Below, in pieces: positions 1 through 9,627 of a stretch of 64,000 nucleotides of DNA. The notes under the pieces were generated by a model. It worked only from the letters and a program-made list of their open reading frames with translations, was not told where the DNA came from and searched no databases. The DNA lies in the NCBI GenBank assembly GCA_013122435.1, contig WYDT01000006.1, positions 62,001-126,000 on the forward strand, written 5' to 3'. The position numbers and the translations under genes were made by a program. Source of the stretch: Chloroflexi bacterium AL-N1. Lineage in GTDB: Bacteria; Chloroflexota; Chloroflexia; Chloroflexales; Roseiflexaceae. Positions within the stretch are counted from its first letter, which is position 1; every line of letters begins with the position of its first letter.

Positions 1-966
1 CAACGGTAGATGTTCTTCAGAAACACCTGCGTTTCGCATCGCCTGTGCAAAGGCATCGGCAAGATCTGCTTCAGGATTTTCCAGCTTTTGTTGCATAAAT
101 CCCCAAGCGGTAATCTGCACTTCACAACGACGCATATACTCATCGAGTGGCACATTGAAACGGTCGATCAGGTCAGGGCGATCGCGCTTGATAAACCACG
201 GGACATACTCGCTGAAATGCTCACTCGACTCGGTCACAAAATAGCCTAGTCGCTTGAACATCTCATAACGTACGCGGTTTGTGTCCGGTACACGTTCTTC
301 TTCCAGCACCTGACGAATCCGCAGATAGAGATCTTCGCCATTACGCTCAAATTGCAGGTAGAAAGCCATGTGATTGATACCTGCACAAACGTAATTAATC
401 TCCTCAATGGGGATATCAATGTCGCGCGCTAATTGTCCCGCAGTGCCCTGCACGCTATGGCAGAGGCCAACAGTTTTGATAGTGCTGGCACGGCTGATCG
501 CCCAGCAATTCATCGCCATCGGGTTGACATAGTTGAGGAAGGTTACATCAGGACATAGTTCTTCCATATCTTCGCACATCTCTAGCAAAACGGGGATCGT
601 ACGCAAACTACGCATGATGCCACCAATACCAAGCGTGTCAGCGATGGTCTGGCGCAAACCATATTTCCTGGGTATCTCAAAGTCGATCACGGTACTTGGC
701 TGATAGCCCCCAACCTGAATCATACAAATGGCATAATCGGCGGAGTCAAAAGCTGCATGACGATCAGTTGTAGCAACAATCGTTGGGTGTGCATCGAGTG
801 TTTGCGCGACCTTGTGAGCGACGATCTCAGACGTACGTAGACGCTCCGCATCAATGTCAAACAGATAGATTGTTGAATCCGACAACTCAGGGAAACTGAG
901 AATATCACCCAGCAGATTCTTGGCAAACACAGTACTTCCAGCACCAATTAAGGTAATTTTAGGCAT
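1..966 (-). CDS. Glycoside hydrolase family 4 (alpha-galactosidase / 6-phospho-glycosidase type), 3' end outside window
   Basis: The gene begins at ATG 966-964 and runs off the left edge; 322 residues are visible of a family usually about 430-450 long. The N-terminus MPKITLIGAGSTVF is the NAD-binding strand and glycine loop of GH4 enzymes. NYVNPMAMN and the Cys169-His170 pair in GLCHSV are the conserved asparagine region and the metal-binding cysteine/histidine region. GH4 enzymes cleave alpha- or beta-glycosides by an NAD+ and Mn2+ dependent redox-elimination mechanism in the cytoplasm. The tolerance of the family makes substrate assignment uncertain; the sequence looks closer to the MelA/LplD alpha-galactosidase side than to 6-phospho-beta-glucosidases. 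Neighbouring sugar transport genes, if any, lie outside the window. Confidence 0.88.
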   Translation of the reverse strand, partial: MPKITLIGAGSTVFAKNLLGDILSFPELSDSTIYLFDIDAERLRTSEIVAHKVAQTLDAHPTIVATTDRHAAFDSADYAICMIQVGGYQPSTVIDFEIPRKYGLRQTIADTLGIGGIMRSLRTIPVLLEMCEDMEELCPDVTFLNYVNPMAMNCWAISRASTIKTVGLCHSVQGTAGQLARDIDIPIEEINYVCAGINHMAFYLQFERNGEDLYLRIRQVLEEERVPDTNRVRYEMFKRLGYFVTESSEHFSEYVPWFIKRDRPDLIDRFNVPLDEYMRRCEVQITAWGFMQQKLENPEADLADAFAQAMRNAGVSEEHLPL

Positions 967-1152
967 AACCTGCCATCCTTCTAATATATTCTATGTATAC
1001 ATCACCAGCGTTGGTACCATCAGCATTTGTGGAGGCCTTTGCACATTGTCGTTATGTGCCACACAACATGCTTTGCGATGGGATATTGATTCTACCGAAG
1101 CATTGCATTTCTGGCAAGCGGGAGAAACGGCGTACGTGACTCATGTATCTTA

Positions 1153-1182
1153 TTGATCTTTAGGCAGAAATCGGTCTATACT
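1153..1182 (+). promoter_or_regulatory. Candidate sigma70-type promoter for the DUF5996 gene
   Basis: TTGATC at 1153-1158 and TATACT at 1177-1182 are separated by 18 bases, about 80 bases before the ATG at 1261. This is a pattern match only. Confidence 0.45.
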
Positions 1183-1260
1183 AGGGTGTAGCAGGTTGTT
1201 TTCCAAACGAATAAAATAATCTATCATCCTACCCTTTGGTAAGGCTGAATCGGAGATGTT

Positions 1261-2202
1261 ATGACTGATACAAACACTGCTGTTTCGTCGCACGCATCTG
1301 AACCCTGGCCACAGTTGGAATTTACTGACTGGAAAGATACATGTGAGACCCTACACCTGTGGACTCAGATAGTTGGCAAGATTCGGTTGGTACAAACCCC
1401 ATGGCTCAACCATTCGTGGCATGTGCCGCTCTATCTGACGGCGCGTGGTTTGACAACTTCACCAATCCCATACGGCACGCGTATGTTTGAGATTGATTTT
1501 GATTTTATCGATCACCAGTTGCATATCCACACTCACGATGGAATCACCCGCACAATGGCGTTGCGACCAATGGCCGTTGCTGAGTTCTATCAGGAATTGT
1601 TGGCCACCATGTCTGCTATAGGACTTGATGTCACCATCAACACGACCCCAAGCGAACTCGTTGATCCACTTCCCTTTGATCAGGATCGTGTACATGCTTC
1701 CTATGATGCTGAATATGCTAATCGATTCTGGCGTATTCTTCTACAGACCGACCGCGTGTTCAAGCTCTTTCGCTCAGAGTTCCTCGGGAAATCGAGTCCG
1801 GTCCACTTCTTCTGGGGTAGCTTCGATCTGGCTGTGACACGCTTTTCGGGTCGTCCTGCACCTGAGCATCCCGGCGGTGTACCCAACCTCCCTGACTGGG
1901 TCGCACGAGAAGCCTATTCACATGAGGTGAGTAGTTGTGGTCTCTGGCCAGGCAATGAGCAGTTTCCCCATCTCATCTTCTATGCCTATGCCTATCCAAC
2001 ACCAGAAGGGTTTAGCACGGCTGCCGTGGAGCCAGAAGCTGCTTATTACAGCAACGAAATGGGCGAATTTGTATTGCCATACCATGAGATGCGACAAACA
2101 GAGTCACCTGACACCACGTTGTTGGAATTTCTCCGAAGCACCTACGAAGCAGCCGCCAAACTTGGCGAGTGGGATCGGGTAGCGTTAGAGCGCGCGAGAT
2201 AG
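1261..2202 (+). CDS. DUF5996 family protein
   Basis: A 313-residue soluble protein matching the pattern of DUF5996: an N-terminal stretch with WPQLEFTDWKDTCETLHLW and HVPLYLTARGLTT, a middle HFFWGSFDLAVTRFSGR motif, and a C-terminal region with SHEVSSCGLWPGN and FYAYAYPTPEGF. These conserved Trp/His/Arg-rich motifs define the family, but its biochemical role is not known to me. There is no signal peptide or membrane segment. The gene is single, divergent from the GH4 gene, with its own likely promoter and a terminator just after the stop. Confidence 0.85.
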   Translation: MTDTNTAVSSHASEPWPQLEFTDWKDTCETLHLWTQIVGKIRLVQTPWLNHSWHVPLYLTARGLTTSPIPYGTRMFEIDFDFIDHQLHIHTHDGITRTMALRPMAVAEFYQELLATMSAIGLDVTINTTPSELVDPLPFDQDRVHASYDAEYANRFWRILLQTDRVFKLFRSEFLGKSSPVHFFWGSFDLAVTRFSGRPAPEHPGGVPNLPDWVAREAYSHEVSSCGLWPGNEQFPHLIFYAYAYPTPEGFSTAAVEPEAAYYSNEMGEFVLPYHEMRQTESPDTTLLEFLRSTYEAAAKLGEWDRVALERAR

Positions 2203-2215
2203 CAGACCACTGCAA

Positions 2216-2250
2216 AACGCAGGAAGCGCCGTGAGGGTGCGCCCTGCGTT
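2216..2250. terminator. Hairpin terminator between convergent genes
   Basis: AACGCAGG (2216-2223) pairs with CCTGCGTT (2243-2250), with inner GCGC/GTGCGC pairing. It lies right after the DUF5996 stop and overlaps the last codon of the converging methyltransferase gene, so it may serve both strands. The T-run is weak. Confidence 0.6.
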
Positions 2251-2905
2251 AAGAAAGACCATGGCCGATAATTTCGAAGAACTCACGGTCTTTCCCATAT
2301 GACAATCGTTTTGCCCAGGTGGTTGGAATATCGCGCAGCTCGGTATGCTCCATCTGACGCACCTGAATAGCGAAACCTATCTGTGCGTAACAAGGTATCA
2401 GAACTGCTTGTAGATATTCCCATGTAAGTGGTGGCAAGTCTAAAGCCATCGTAATACCCGGCTCACAGCACTGGTCATATCCAAAGACAATTCTGAGCGT
2501 TGCTTGCTCTGCACATACACAGCGAAGGCCCTGTAATACTGCAAGATCCGGCAGAACTACTGCCTTCAGCAACGAGCCCCAGGGTAACAGGATCGAGAGT
2601 TCCTGGGCAACGCCACACAACTCTGTGGGAAGACGTTCACAGTTTGCGTGCACAAACAGTGCATTTGGAGTTCCACCCTTGGTTGGTTTCTGGGCTGCCT
2701 TTTGCGAATATCTGGCCAGATTTTCGGCATTACTGTCAATACCAATAAAGAGGCGATCAGAACACATACGTGCGCGTCTGTATACAAATGCTCCATCACC
2801 CGTCCCAATATCTACCGCAACATCGGCTGTTCCATAGGTCTGGATGATTTCACTCAGTCATTATCTGTCTACATAGCGTTTCTTTTTTCCAACAACAATG
2901 TCCAT
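2249..2905 (-). pseudogene. KamB-type 16S rRNA (A1408-N1) methyltransferase gene with two tandem in-frame stops
   Basis: One reading frame from ATG 2905-2903 encodes MDIVVGKKKRYVDR, then TAA (2861-2863) and TGA (2858-2860), then LSEIIQTYGTADVAV and the SAM-binding motif DIGTGDG without any frame change. Downstream come KGGTPNALFVHANCERLP and LPWGSLLKAV, the hallmarks of the KamB/NpmA family that methylates A1408 of 16S rRNA and gives kanamycin/apramycin resistance. The opening VVGK and the distance to DIGTGDG fit KamB with the stops counted as ordinary residues. AAAGGT lies 8 bases before the ATG. The internal ATG at 2767 would drop the SAM motif and cannot give an active enzyme. Either a recent pseudogene, a sequence error, or translation from a non-AUG codon such as CTG at 2857-2855. 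Confidence 0.8.
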
Positions 2906-2955
2906 AGCAATGTACCTTTCTAGTCATGTATTGTAATTATCATTATTTTTGTAGT

Positions 2956-3924
2956 TTACTGTTCTAACCGCAGATCAACAATCAGTGGCACATGATCAGA
3001 TCCACCAGCATCCCCCTGAAAATAGTCGGTTACTGTCCATTCCTCAGAAACCAACACATGGTCTAAGGGAAGACCAAAAAGTGGGTTTAGGGACCATGTC
3101 TTTTGGAAGCCGAAACCATACCGTGCATCCTCTACACGGGACATCTGGGCCAGATTCTGCACCGCATACGACCATTGCGATGCGTTAAAGTCCCCCGCCA
3201 CGATCAACGGCCCAGAGGATTGTGCGGCAATAGCGGTGATATCAGCCATCTGATCGCGATGGAGTTGCCCCCATCGCCCGATCGGCGGCCATGGATGCCC
3301 ACCCACAAGAGTAACAGGTTGTTCAGCGATCTCCATCTCGATCTGGTAGATTGGAATACGTGTTTCTGCAAAACGATGCACATGGGTTTCACCAAGCGGA
3401 ATACGACTGAACAAGGCCAATCCCATCGTTATGCGACTCGGTTCAATCACACGATATGGGTAGTCTGTGAAACGTGATTCGATCTCTTGCTGGATGGCAT
3501 AGGAATACTCCATCAAAAAAACCACATCAGGATCATGGGCCTCAATCTCATCAAGAACCGCATTCAAAGCATTGTTGTCGTAATACATGTTGTACACAAA
3601 CAAGCGCACATCACGCTGGCTGCTTGCATCGGCGCGCTGGTTGATGGGCAGATAGCCGATGAGTGATGAGGCATTGAACGCAAAGATGAGCCCGGCAACA
3701 CTGGTCCATCGCCACTTGCGTAGCAACACAAACCCGATCAGTCCTGCAAGTGACAGCCAGAAGTAGGTATCGATCAACAGCGCAAAGATATCACCAAGCC
3801 AGTGCAGCATGCCCAATCGAGCCGTAACAGAGGCAATACCTGTCACAATAGTCATTGTAACGAGAAATCTAAAAAGCGGCCTTGTATTTCGTACGGGGCT
3901 AGCGGTGGTGTGTGTATGCGACAT
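2956..3924 (-). CDS. Membrane-anchored endonuclease/exonuclease/phosphatase (EEP) family protein
   Basis: 322 residues. Roughly residues 20-95 hold three hydrophobic segments, followed by an EEP (DNase I-like) domain outside or facing the membrane. The EEP signature residues are in order: VYNMYYDN (Asn), FLMEYS (metal-binding Glu), GGHPWPP (His), AGDFNAS (Asp/Asn), LPLDHVLV (Asp-His) and GGSDHVPL (catalytic His). The fold covers nucleases, sphingomyelinases and inositol phosphatases, so the substrate cannot be given. Transcription is minus, with an extended -10 sequence about 55 bases upstream. Confidence 0.85.
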   Translation of the reverse strand: MSHTHTTASPVRNTRPLFRFLVTMTIVTGIASVTARLGMLHWLGDIFALLIDTYFWLSLAGLIGFVLLRKWRWTSVAGLIFAFNASSLIGYLPINQRADASSQRDVRLFVYNMYYDNNALNAVLDEIEAHDPDVVFLMEYSYAIQQEIESRFTDYPYRVIEPSRITMGLALFSRIPLGETHVHRFAETRIPIYQIEMEIAEQPVTLVGGHPWPPIGRWGQLHRDQMADITAIAAQSSGPLIVAGDFNASQWSYAVQNLAQMSRVEDARYGFGFQKTWSLNPLFGLPLDHVLVSEEWTVTDYFQGDAGGSDHVPLIVDLRLEQ

Positions 3925-3975
3925 TCATGTTCTTTTCAGGTAATACGTGTCAGTTGATTGTTAAAGCGTGCATTG

Positions 3976-3986
3976 TGTATTATAAC
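3976..3986 (-). promoter_or_regulatory. Extended -10 promoter for the EEP gene
   Basis: On the minus strand TGTTATAAT (TATAAT at 3984-3979 preceded by TG) lies about 55 bases before the ATG at 3924. No good -35 is visible, which is common for extended -10 promoters. Confidence 0.5.
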
Positions 3987-4179
3987 AAGCCGATCAAGCC
4001 AGGCCCCCATTGATGAGTTTTGTAACTGTACGATGCAGCACCTAAAACTTAGCTCACTAATTGGGAAGAGGTAATCCAAGCGCACCATAGGGTGCCTCCA
4101 TTGTCAGCAGCTACTTCGGACTCGCAAGCCGGGACAGGCAGGGGGGATTGCTGGTCGTGAATACTCATGCTACCATTCT
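3987..4179. other. Non-coding spacer, unassigned
   Basis: No credible reading frame. It contains a small hairpin GCACC(ATAG)GGTGC at 4082-4095 and a G-rich tract around 4140-4147. I compared it by eye with SRP RNA, 6S RNA, RNase P and common riboswitch cores and recognised none. Confidence 0.3.
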
Positions 4180-4217
4180 ACAACAAACAACGGCCAGGAG
4201 AAACCCCTGACCGTTGT
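4180..4217 (-). terminator. Rho-independent terminator of ppdK
   Basis: ACAACGGTCAGG (minus strand, 4217-4206) pairs with CCTGGCCGTTGT (4198-4187) around a 7-base loop, followed by TTTGTTGT. It starts about 28 bases beyond the ppdK stop. Confidence 0.8.
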
Positions 4218-4244
4218 AAAACCGCGTGTGGCGATCAAACAAAC

Positions 4245-6884
4245 TTACTTATCGCGTCGCGCATCGCCGAGGGCTGCCTGAGCTGAAGCCAGACGTGCAA
4301 TCGGCACACGGAATGGGCTACACGACACATAATTGAGACCAATCTCGTGGCAGAAGATGACACTGCTTGGTTCACCGCCGTGCTCACCACAGATACCGAC
4401 CTTCAGATCGCTACGAGTAGAACGACCACGCTCAGTACCAATTTGAACAAGCTGACCAACACCTTCCTGGTCAATGGCCTGGAACGGATCGTCAGCCAAT
4501 ACTTTGCGCTCAACATACAACGGCAAGAAACGACCCGAGTCATCACGGCTCATACCAAAAGTCGTCTGGGTCAAGTCATTTGTGCCAAAGGAGAAAAACT
4601 CGGCCACTTCAGCAATTTTGTTGGCAGTGAGGGCTGCACGTGGCAACTCAATCATGGTACCAACCAGATACTCAAACTTCTGGCCAGTCTCTTCTGAGAT
4701 CTGTTTTGCAGCGTTGCGGACAACCTCAGTCTGTCCACGTAACTCATTGACATCAGAGACCAGCGGGATCATGACTTCAGGGATTACTTTGATGCCACGC
4801 TTCTGGCATGCTGCGGCTGCCTTGAAGATAGCACGTGCCTGCATCTCGGTAATCTCTGGGTAAATCAGACCCAGGCGACAGCCACGGAATCCAAGCATCG
4901 GGTTGGCTTCGCGCAAACCCTCGATTTTTGCGTGTAGATCCTTGGCATCAATACCCATCTTTTTCGCAAGAGCTGCAATTTCCGTATCGCCATGTGGCAG
5001 GAATTCGTGCAAGGGCGGATCGAGCGTCCGGATGGTGACGGGCAGACCGTCCATTGCTTCGAAGATACCTTCAAAGTCGCCCTGTTGGAGTGGTTCAATC
5101 TTAGCGAGTGCCGCACGGCGATCTTCTAATGTATCCGCCACAATCATTTCACGCACGGCATCAATACGATTACCCTCGAAGAACATGTGCTCAGTACGGC
5201 AGAGGCCAATGCCTTCGGCACCAAATTCACGCGCAACCTGAGCATCATGCGGGGTATCGGCGTTGGTGCGAACACCCATAGTGCGGTATTCATCCACCCA
5301 ACTCATAAATTTCGCAAAATCGCCTGTCAATGTCGGCTCAACGGTTGGCAGTTGACCAGAGAAAACCTCACCCGTACTACCATCGACAGTGATAAAGTCG
5401 CCATGACTGATTTTCTTGCCGTTGACCATCACCTGCTTGCTGGCATAGTCAATCTTCAGTTCACCAGCACCAGCAACACATGGCTTACCCATACCACGTG
5501 CCACCACTGCGGCGTGTGATGTCATACCACCACGTGCGGTAAGAATGGCCTGTGCGGCAACCATGCCGTGGAAGTCTTCCGGTGCTGTTTCGGTGCGTAC
5601 CAGAATAATCCTCTCACCCTTTTGACCAAATTCTTCGGCTTCGTCTGGGTCGAACACAACTTTACCATTGGCAGCACCAGGGGAAGCAGGCAAACCAGTT
5701 GTGAGGTATGAACCAGCATCACGAGCGGCATTTTTGGCCTTATCATCAACCATTGGGTGGAGCAATTGGTCAAGTGCTACCGGATCGACACGCTGGACTG
5801 CGGTCTTCTTATCGATCACGCCTTCATTCACGAGGTCAACCGCAATCTTGACGGCTGCTGCACCAGTACGCTTTCCTGTTCGCGTCTGCAACATCCAGAG
5901 TTTTCCTTTTTCGATAGTAAACTCTACATCTTGCACATCTTTATAATGCGCCTCAAGTTGCTTCGCGATCTGGTCGAACTGCTTGTAAACCTCAGGCATC
6001 TCTTTGGCCAATTCAGCAATCGGTCGCGGGGTACGAACACCGGCAACCACATCCTCGCCCTGTGCATTAATAAGATACTCACCGTAGATATATGAGTCAC
6101 CGTTGGCCGGGTTACGTGTGAATGCAACACCAGTTGCACAGTCAGTACCCATATTGCCAAACACCATCGACTGCACATTGACTGCCGTACCAAGGCTGTC
6201 GGAAATTTTGTTTATGCGCCGATAGTCTACCGCGCGTCGCCCCATCCAGGAGTTGAACACTGCGCTGATAGACATCTTAAGTTGATCATAAGGATCTTCC
6301 GGGAAATCAACACCAGCATCTTTTTTGATGATAGACTTAAACTCTTCAGAAATTTTTGCCAATTCCTCAGTGGAAAGGTCGGTATCCTGCCGCGTATCGC
6401 CCTTTGCGACATTCAACACGTGCTCAAACTTTTCACCATCAACACCCAAAACAATTTTCCCAAACAATTGGATAAATCGACGATAAGCATCTTGTGCAAA
6501 GCGTGGATTATCGGTGAGTTTGGCCATGCCTTCCAAAGTCTGTTTGTTCAGGCCAAGATTAAGAACCGTGTCCATCATCCCTGGCATAGAAAACTGTGCA
6601 CCAGAACGTACAGAAACCAAAAGCGGATTTGACGGGTCACCAAAGCCTTTGCCTGTCTTGCTTTCGATGTCTTTCATCGCCACTAATGTCTGATCCCACA
6701 AGCCCTCAGGAAACTGTTTGTTGTTGTCATAAAAGGTATTGCATGCTTCGGTCGAGATGGTAAACCCTGGCGGCACTGGCACACCTGTACGTGTCATTTC
6801 AGCGACACCGGCACCCTTACCTCCTAAAAGCACCCGTTGACTGGCATCCCCTTCACTGAAGAGGTAAACCCATTTCTTTGCCAT
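4245..6884 (-). CDS. ppdK: Pyruvate, phosphate dikinase
   Basis: 879 residues from ATG 6884-6882, the usual length of the family. This start (MAKKWVYLF) is preceded by AAGGAG at 8 bases, so the 13-residue upstream extension is rejected. The enzyme interconverts ATP + phosphate + pyruvate with AMP + PPi + phosphoenolpyruvate in the cytoplasm. Visible parts in order: N-terminal nucleotide-binding domain (LLGGKGAGVAEMT), the swivelling phosphohistidine domain with GGMTSHAAVVARG (catalytic His457, adjacent regulatory Thr), and the C-terminal PEP/pyruvate TIM barrel ending with GICGEHGGEPSS (Cys832, the general acid). All key residues are present. It is monocistronic with its own terminator. Confidence 0.97.
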   Translation of the reverse strand: MAKKWVYLFSEGDASQRVLLGGKGAGVAEMTRTGVPVPPGFTISTEACNTFYDNNKQFPEGLWDQTLVAMKDIESKTGKGFGDPSNPLLVSVRSGAQFSMPGMMDTVLNLGLNKQTLEGMAKLTDNPRFAQDAYRRFIQLFGKIVLGVDGEKFEHVLNVAKGDTRQDTDLSTEELAKISEEFKSIIKKDAGVDFPEDPYDQLKMSISAVFNSWMGRRAVDYRRINKISDSLGTAVNVQSMVFGNMGTDCATGVAFTRNPANGDSYIYGEYLINAQGEDVVAGVRTPRPIAELAKEMPEVYKQFDQIAKQLEAHYKDVQDVEFTIEKGKLWMLQTRTGKRTGAAAVKIAVDLVNEGVIDKKTAVQRVDPVALDQLLHPMVDDKAKNAARDAGSYLTTGLPASPGAANGKVVFDPDEAEEFGQKGERIILVRTETAPEDFHGMVAAQAILTARGGMTSHAAVVARGMGKPCVAGAGELKIDYASKQVMVNGKKISHGDFITVDGSTGEVFSGQLPTVEPTLTGDFAKFMSWVDEYRTMGVRTNADTPHDAQVAREFGAEGIGLCRTEHMFFEGNRIDAVREMIVADTLEDRRAALAKIEPLQQGDFEGIFEAMDGLPVTIRTLDPPLHEFLPHGDTEIAALAKKMGIDAKDLHAKIEGLREANPMLGFRGCRLGLIYPEITEMQARAIFKAAAACQKRGIKVIPEVMIPLVSDVNELRGQTEVVRNAAKQISEETGQKFEYLVGTMIELPRAALTANKIAEVAEFFSFGTNDLTQTTFGMSRDDSGRFLPLYVERKVLADDPFQAIDQEGVGQLVQIGTERGRSTRSDLKVGICGEHGGEPSSVIFCHEIGLNYVSCSPFRVPIARLASAQAALGDARRDK

Positions 6885-6933
6885 TCTGGCTACTCCTTGG
6901 TTGTTATACTTTTCTTTAAACACTCATTACAAA

Positions 6934-6953
6934 AGTCCGCACGTTAGCGGACT
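6934..6953 (-). other. Hairpin in the ppdK leader
   Basis: AGTCCGC (6934-6940) and GCGGACT (6947-6953) form a perfect 7-bp stem with a 6-base loop about 50 bases before the ppdK start, followed on the minus strand by TTTTG. It may be an attenuator-like element or the end of a short leader. The rest of 6954-7277 shows no gene. Confidence 0.35.
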
Positions 6954-7277
6954 CTAAACTCACCAAACTAAGAGATACCGTACGTCCAATAGAAATAACA
7001 GAACGACACAACAGTCTATACTTCAAAACACACACATATGGCTCTGACAATACAGCTGTTAACATATCCATTTTTCCATTGGATTTTACTCTCAGTTACT
7101 ACATGTTACCATGATGAGATAGTTTTCATCCTTTAACGAGACTCGGATGAGCGTACTATACCGCGCTTTTCAGACCATGTCAATAAGGCAGCCCAAAGCG
7201 ATAAAGCGCTTATACAGGCTGCTATATCATACAGATAAATATCTCTTTCATCTCTGGTAGCAAACTAACAATTGAGG

Positions 7278-7907
7278 CTATTCACCATGTGCAAAATCCA
7301 TCCCTTCAAGATGAGCCGCATCATTGAGACGCAGCAGTCGCCAGCCGTGCGTCCCGTAGCGCAACTCGGTAATTGATCCATTATCAAGCCACATGCGGCC
7401 AAAATAGATCAGATCAAGGCCAATGACATGGCACAGCAGTGCGCGGATCGTGCCGCCATGTGAAACGGCCACAACCGTCTCGTCGCTGCTATGTGCTGCC
7501 TGTATGGTCTCAAGTGCTTTGAGAGACCGTTCCTGAAGTTGGGCATAGGACTCACCACCAAGTCGCACCGTACGGGCCGGGTCACGCTCGAATTCACGCA
7601 TGTGATCGGGGTAACGGCGGTAGAGTTCTTCAGGAGTAAGGCCTTCCCATTGCCCAACATCTATTTCACGCAGATCGGGCATGGTTTGAGGGACAAGATC
7701 GATGGCCGTACCAATAATGGTGGCTGTTTCGGCAGCACGTGCAATATCACTGGCATAGAGAGCGCTAGCATTGTACCGTGCCAGGCGTGCGCCAGTAATA
7801 CGAGCCTGATCACGCCCTCGCTCGTTCAGCGGGACCGCACAATGTCCCTGATAGCGTAACATCGCATTCCATTCTGTCTCTCCATGACGGATGAGTAATA
7901 GTCTCAT
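7278..7907 (-). CDS. Histidine phosphatase (phosphoglycerate mutase-like) family protein
   Basis: 209 residues from ATG 7907-7905, which has GGGAG five bases upstream; a GTG four codons earlier is less likely because it overlaps that site. LLLIRHGETEWN holds the catalytic RHG, and VVAVSHGGTIRALL the second histidine. REIDVGQWEGLTPEE is the usual recognition segment of cobC/gpmB-like phosphatases. The protein is cytoplasmic and hydrolyses phosphomonoesters through a phosphohistidine. Possible specific roles include alpha-ribazole phosphatase or a general sugar phosphatase; neighbours do not decide this. Confidence 0.9.
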   Translation of the reverse strand: MRLLLIRHGETEWNAMLRYQGHCAVPLNERGRDQARITGARLARYNASALYASDIARAAETATIIGTAIDLVPQTMPDLREIDVGQWEGLTPEELYRRYPDHMREFERDPARTVRLGGESYAQLQERSLKALETIQAAHSSDETVVAVSHGGTIRALLCHVIGLDLIYFGRMWLDNGSITELRYGTHGWRLLRLNDAAHLEGMDFAHGE

Positions 7908-7947
7908 GGCATCTCCCACAGTATGTCATCATAACCTGGATCGTATC

Positions 7948-9393
7948 CTATGATACACGACGCGGAAGTGCTACTGAGAAAAGTGCGAAAAGCAGCGCCA
8001 GTGTAACATTCATTTCGAGTAATTCTTCCGCAAACGCGAACCATCCAGGTTGCAACCGAAGAAAATCTATCGTGGTTGATAGTATCACACACACGAGGGA
8101 TATCAACAAGAACAAGCCCATGAGTTTGCCGTCACGGGTACGCACAAACGAGACCATATGAGACCAGTACACATACGTCTTCCACAATATAACCGATACG
8201 ATCAGAGCCATAACGGCCATCAACAGAAAAAACCACATCCGATCAGATGCTGGCATCACTCGAAGAATATCCAGAATATCGTGAACGCCATCGACAGGCT
8301 TGTCATATATATACCATGTAGAAAAACCGAAAAAACGTTGTCCATAGCTCACCTCATCCAGAAAACCGACCAGACTGGCTGATGCAAATACACTTGCAAT
8401 AGCCCGTTGAAGTGCCATAGACCAGAAACTCGCCATCATCACAATGCCAGAGAGGCAGACTCCCAGAAGCAACATGGCAGCAATGCTCTCAATCAACTGG
8501 TCTTCAAAAAATAACAAGTACCGTATACGAGGAAAGAGCAAATAGAGCGAGGTAAAAATAGACACATTCACCGCTACAAGCACACCGAAACTCGTAATGA
8601 AGATACGCTCCCGAGAAGGTGTAACTGGTAGGATAGCGGCTCCCTCTGTTCGGGTACGCAGATGATTAAACAAACCAACAACAAAATTCATCCCAAGCAC
8701 AAACCAGAGCAGCGGTACGAACAAGGCATAATACCAGAGAGAAGAAAGTTGCCACACCATTAGTAAACATAAAACCAGACTCACAATCACAACAGACCAC
8801 CGTATTCGCACACCGATCTGCCGTGGTAAGATGTAACAACCAAGGACCGTCGTCAGCAACGCCGCAACGAGAAAACCAGAGATGGTATGCCCACCATCAA
8901 CCTGAATATCACTTACAACCACCCCGAGCCGACGGTGCCGCTCTTCAAAAGTTGGGGCAGTCATTGTTACCGACAGGCGTTCTTCCCAGGTAGCTGATAT
9001 CACAAAAGTGTAGGTACGTGGTTCAGGTGTGACGATTAACTCATACGCAGCATCCTGAGCATACAACCGCACTGGCACCGTGCGTCCAGGACCTCCTGCC
9101 ATGATAAAACCCACTGTTATCGGACCACCAGGGTTCGGCAGGCTTATAGCACTTTCACCACTTGACCAGCGATAATTTCCCACACGGTCAGGAAATTCTT
9201 CAACACTGTAGAAGTTTGTGACTGGTATCATGAAAGGGAACGAGTCCATGGTTATGGTTGCACTACGAGGAATATATGCCACAAAGAAACAAAAGGTAAG
9301 AGTGACACCACAGAGTATCAGGCACACTGCAAGATCTATGATTCGACGCCGTAGCCGATAGGGTTGAGACATGTTAATTTCACCACTTTCCAT
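7948..9393 (-). CDS. Polytopic membrane protein with an extracytoplasmic domain, unknown function
   Basis: About 481 residues from ATG 9393 (GGAAAG five bases upstream; ATG 9372 is an alternative). One N-terminal membrane segment (about residues 20-40) is followed by a roughly 130-residue beta-rich outside domain with GGPITVGFIMAGGPGR, then about nine more hydrophobic segments. Two conserved-looking motifs sit in loops: FFEDQLIESIAAM and EVSYGQRFFGFST. The latter resembles the E(I/V)SWGQR-FGF-TP motif seen in a group of uncharacterised multi-pass proteins. I cannot assign a function. Confidence 0.7.
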   Translation of the reverse strand: MESGEINMSQPYRLRRRIIDLAVCLILCGVTLTFCFFVAYIPRSATITMDSFPFMIPVTNFYSVEEFPDRVGNYRWSSGESAISLPNPGGPITVGFIMAGGPGRTVPVRLYAQDAAYELIVTPEPRTYTFVISATWEERLSVTMTAPTFEERHRRLGVVVSDIQVDGGHTISGFLVAALLTTVLGCYILPRQIGVRIRWSVVIVSLVLCLLMVWQLSSLWYYALFVPLLWFVLGMNFVVGLFNHLRTRTEGAAILPVTPSRERIFITSFGVLVAVNVSIFTSLYLLFPRIRYLLFFEDQLIESIAAMLLLGVCLSGIVMMASFWSMALQRAIASVFASASLVGFLDEVSYGQRFFGFSTWYIYDKPVDGVHDILDILRVMPASDRMWFFLLMAVMALIVSVILWKTYVYWSHMVSFVRTRDGKLMGLFLLISLVCVILSTTIDFLRLQPGWFAFAEELLEMNVTLALLFALFSVALPRRVS

Positions 9394-9627
9394 CAACGCT
9401 TTCCGTGATTAATATGCCATATTAACACAAAAATAAAGGTATATTATTAATTCTTTAACATACCAGGTTACACTTTCGTATCGGAGAGCATCGCAGCCGT
9501 TGTACTGGGGCATTTGTGAGCAGGCATCCAGTTCTGGCATACCAAAACAACGTTTAACAGGTGACATACGTTACAAAACATCGTGGCTAACAAGTATTTG
9601 AGCTAAGATTGTTGCAGATCATTGAGA

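Noticed and set aside
2249..2767. Start of the KamB-like gene at ATG 2767
   Set aside because: This would remove the SAM-binding motif DIGTGDG, so it cannot be the functional start.
3987..4179. Possible structured RNA between EEP and ppdK genes
   Set aside because: Hairpins are small and no core of a known RNA family was recognised.
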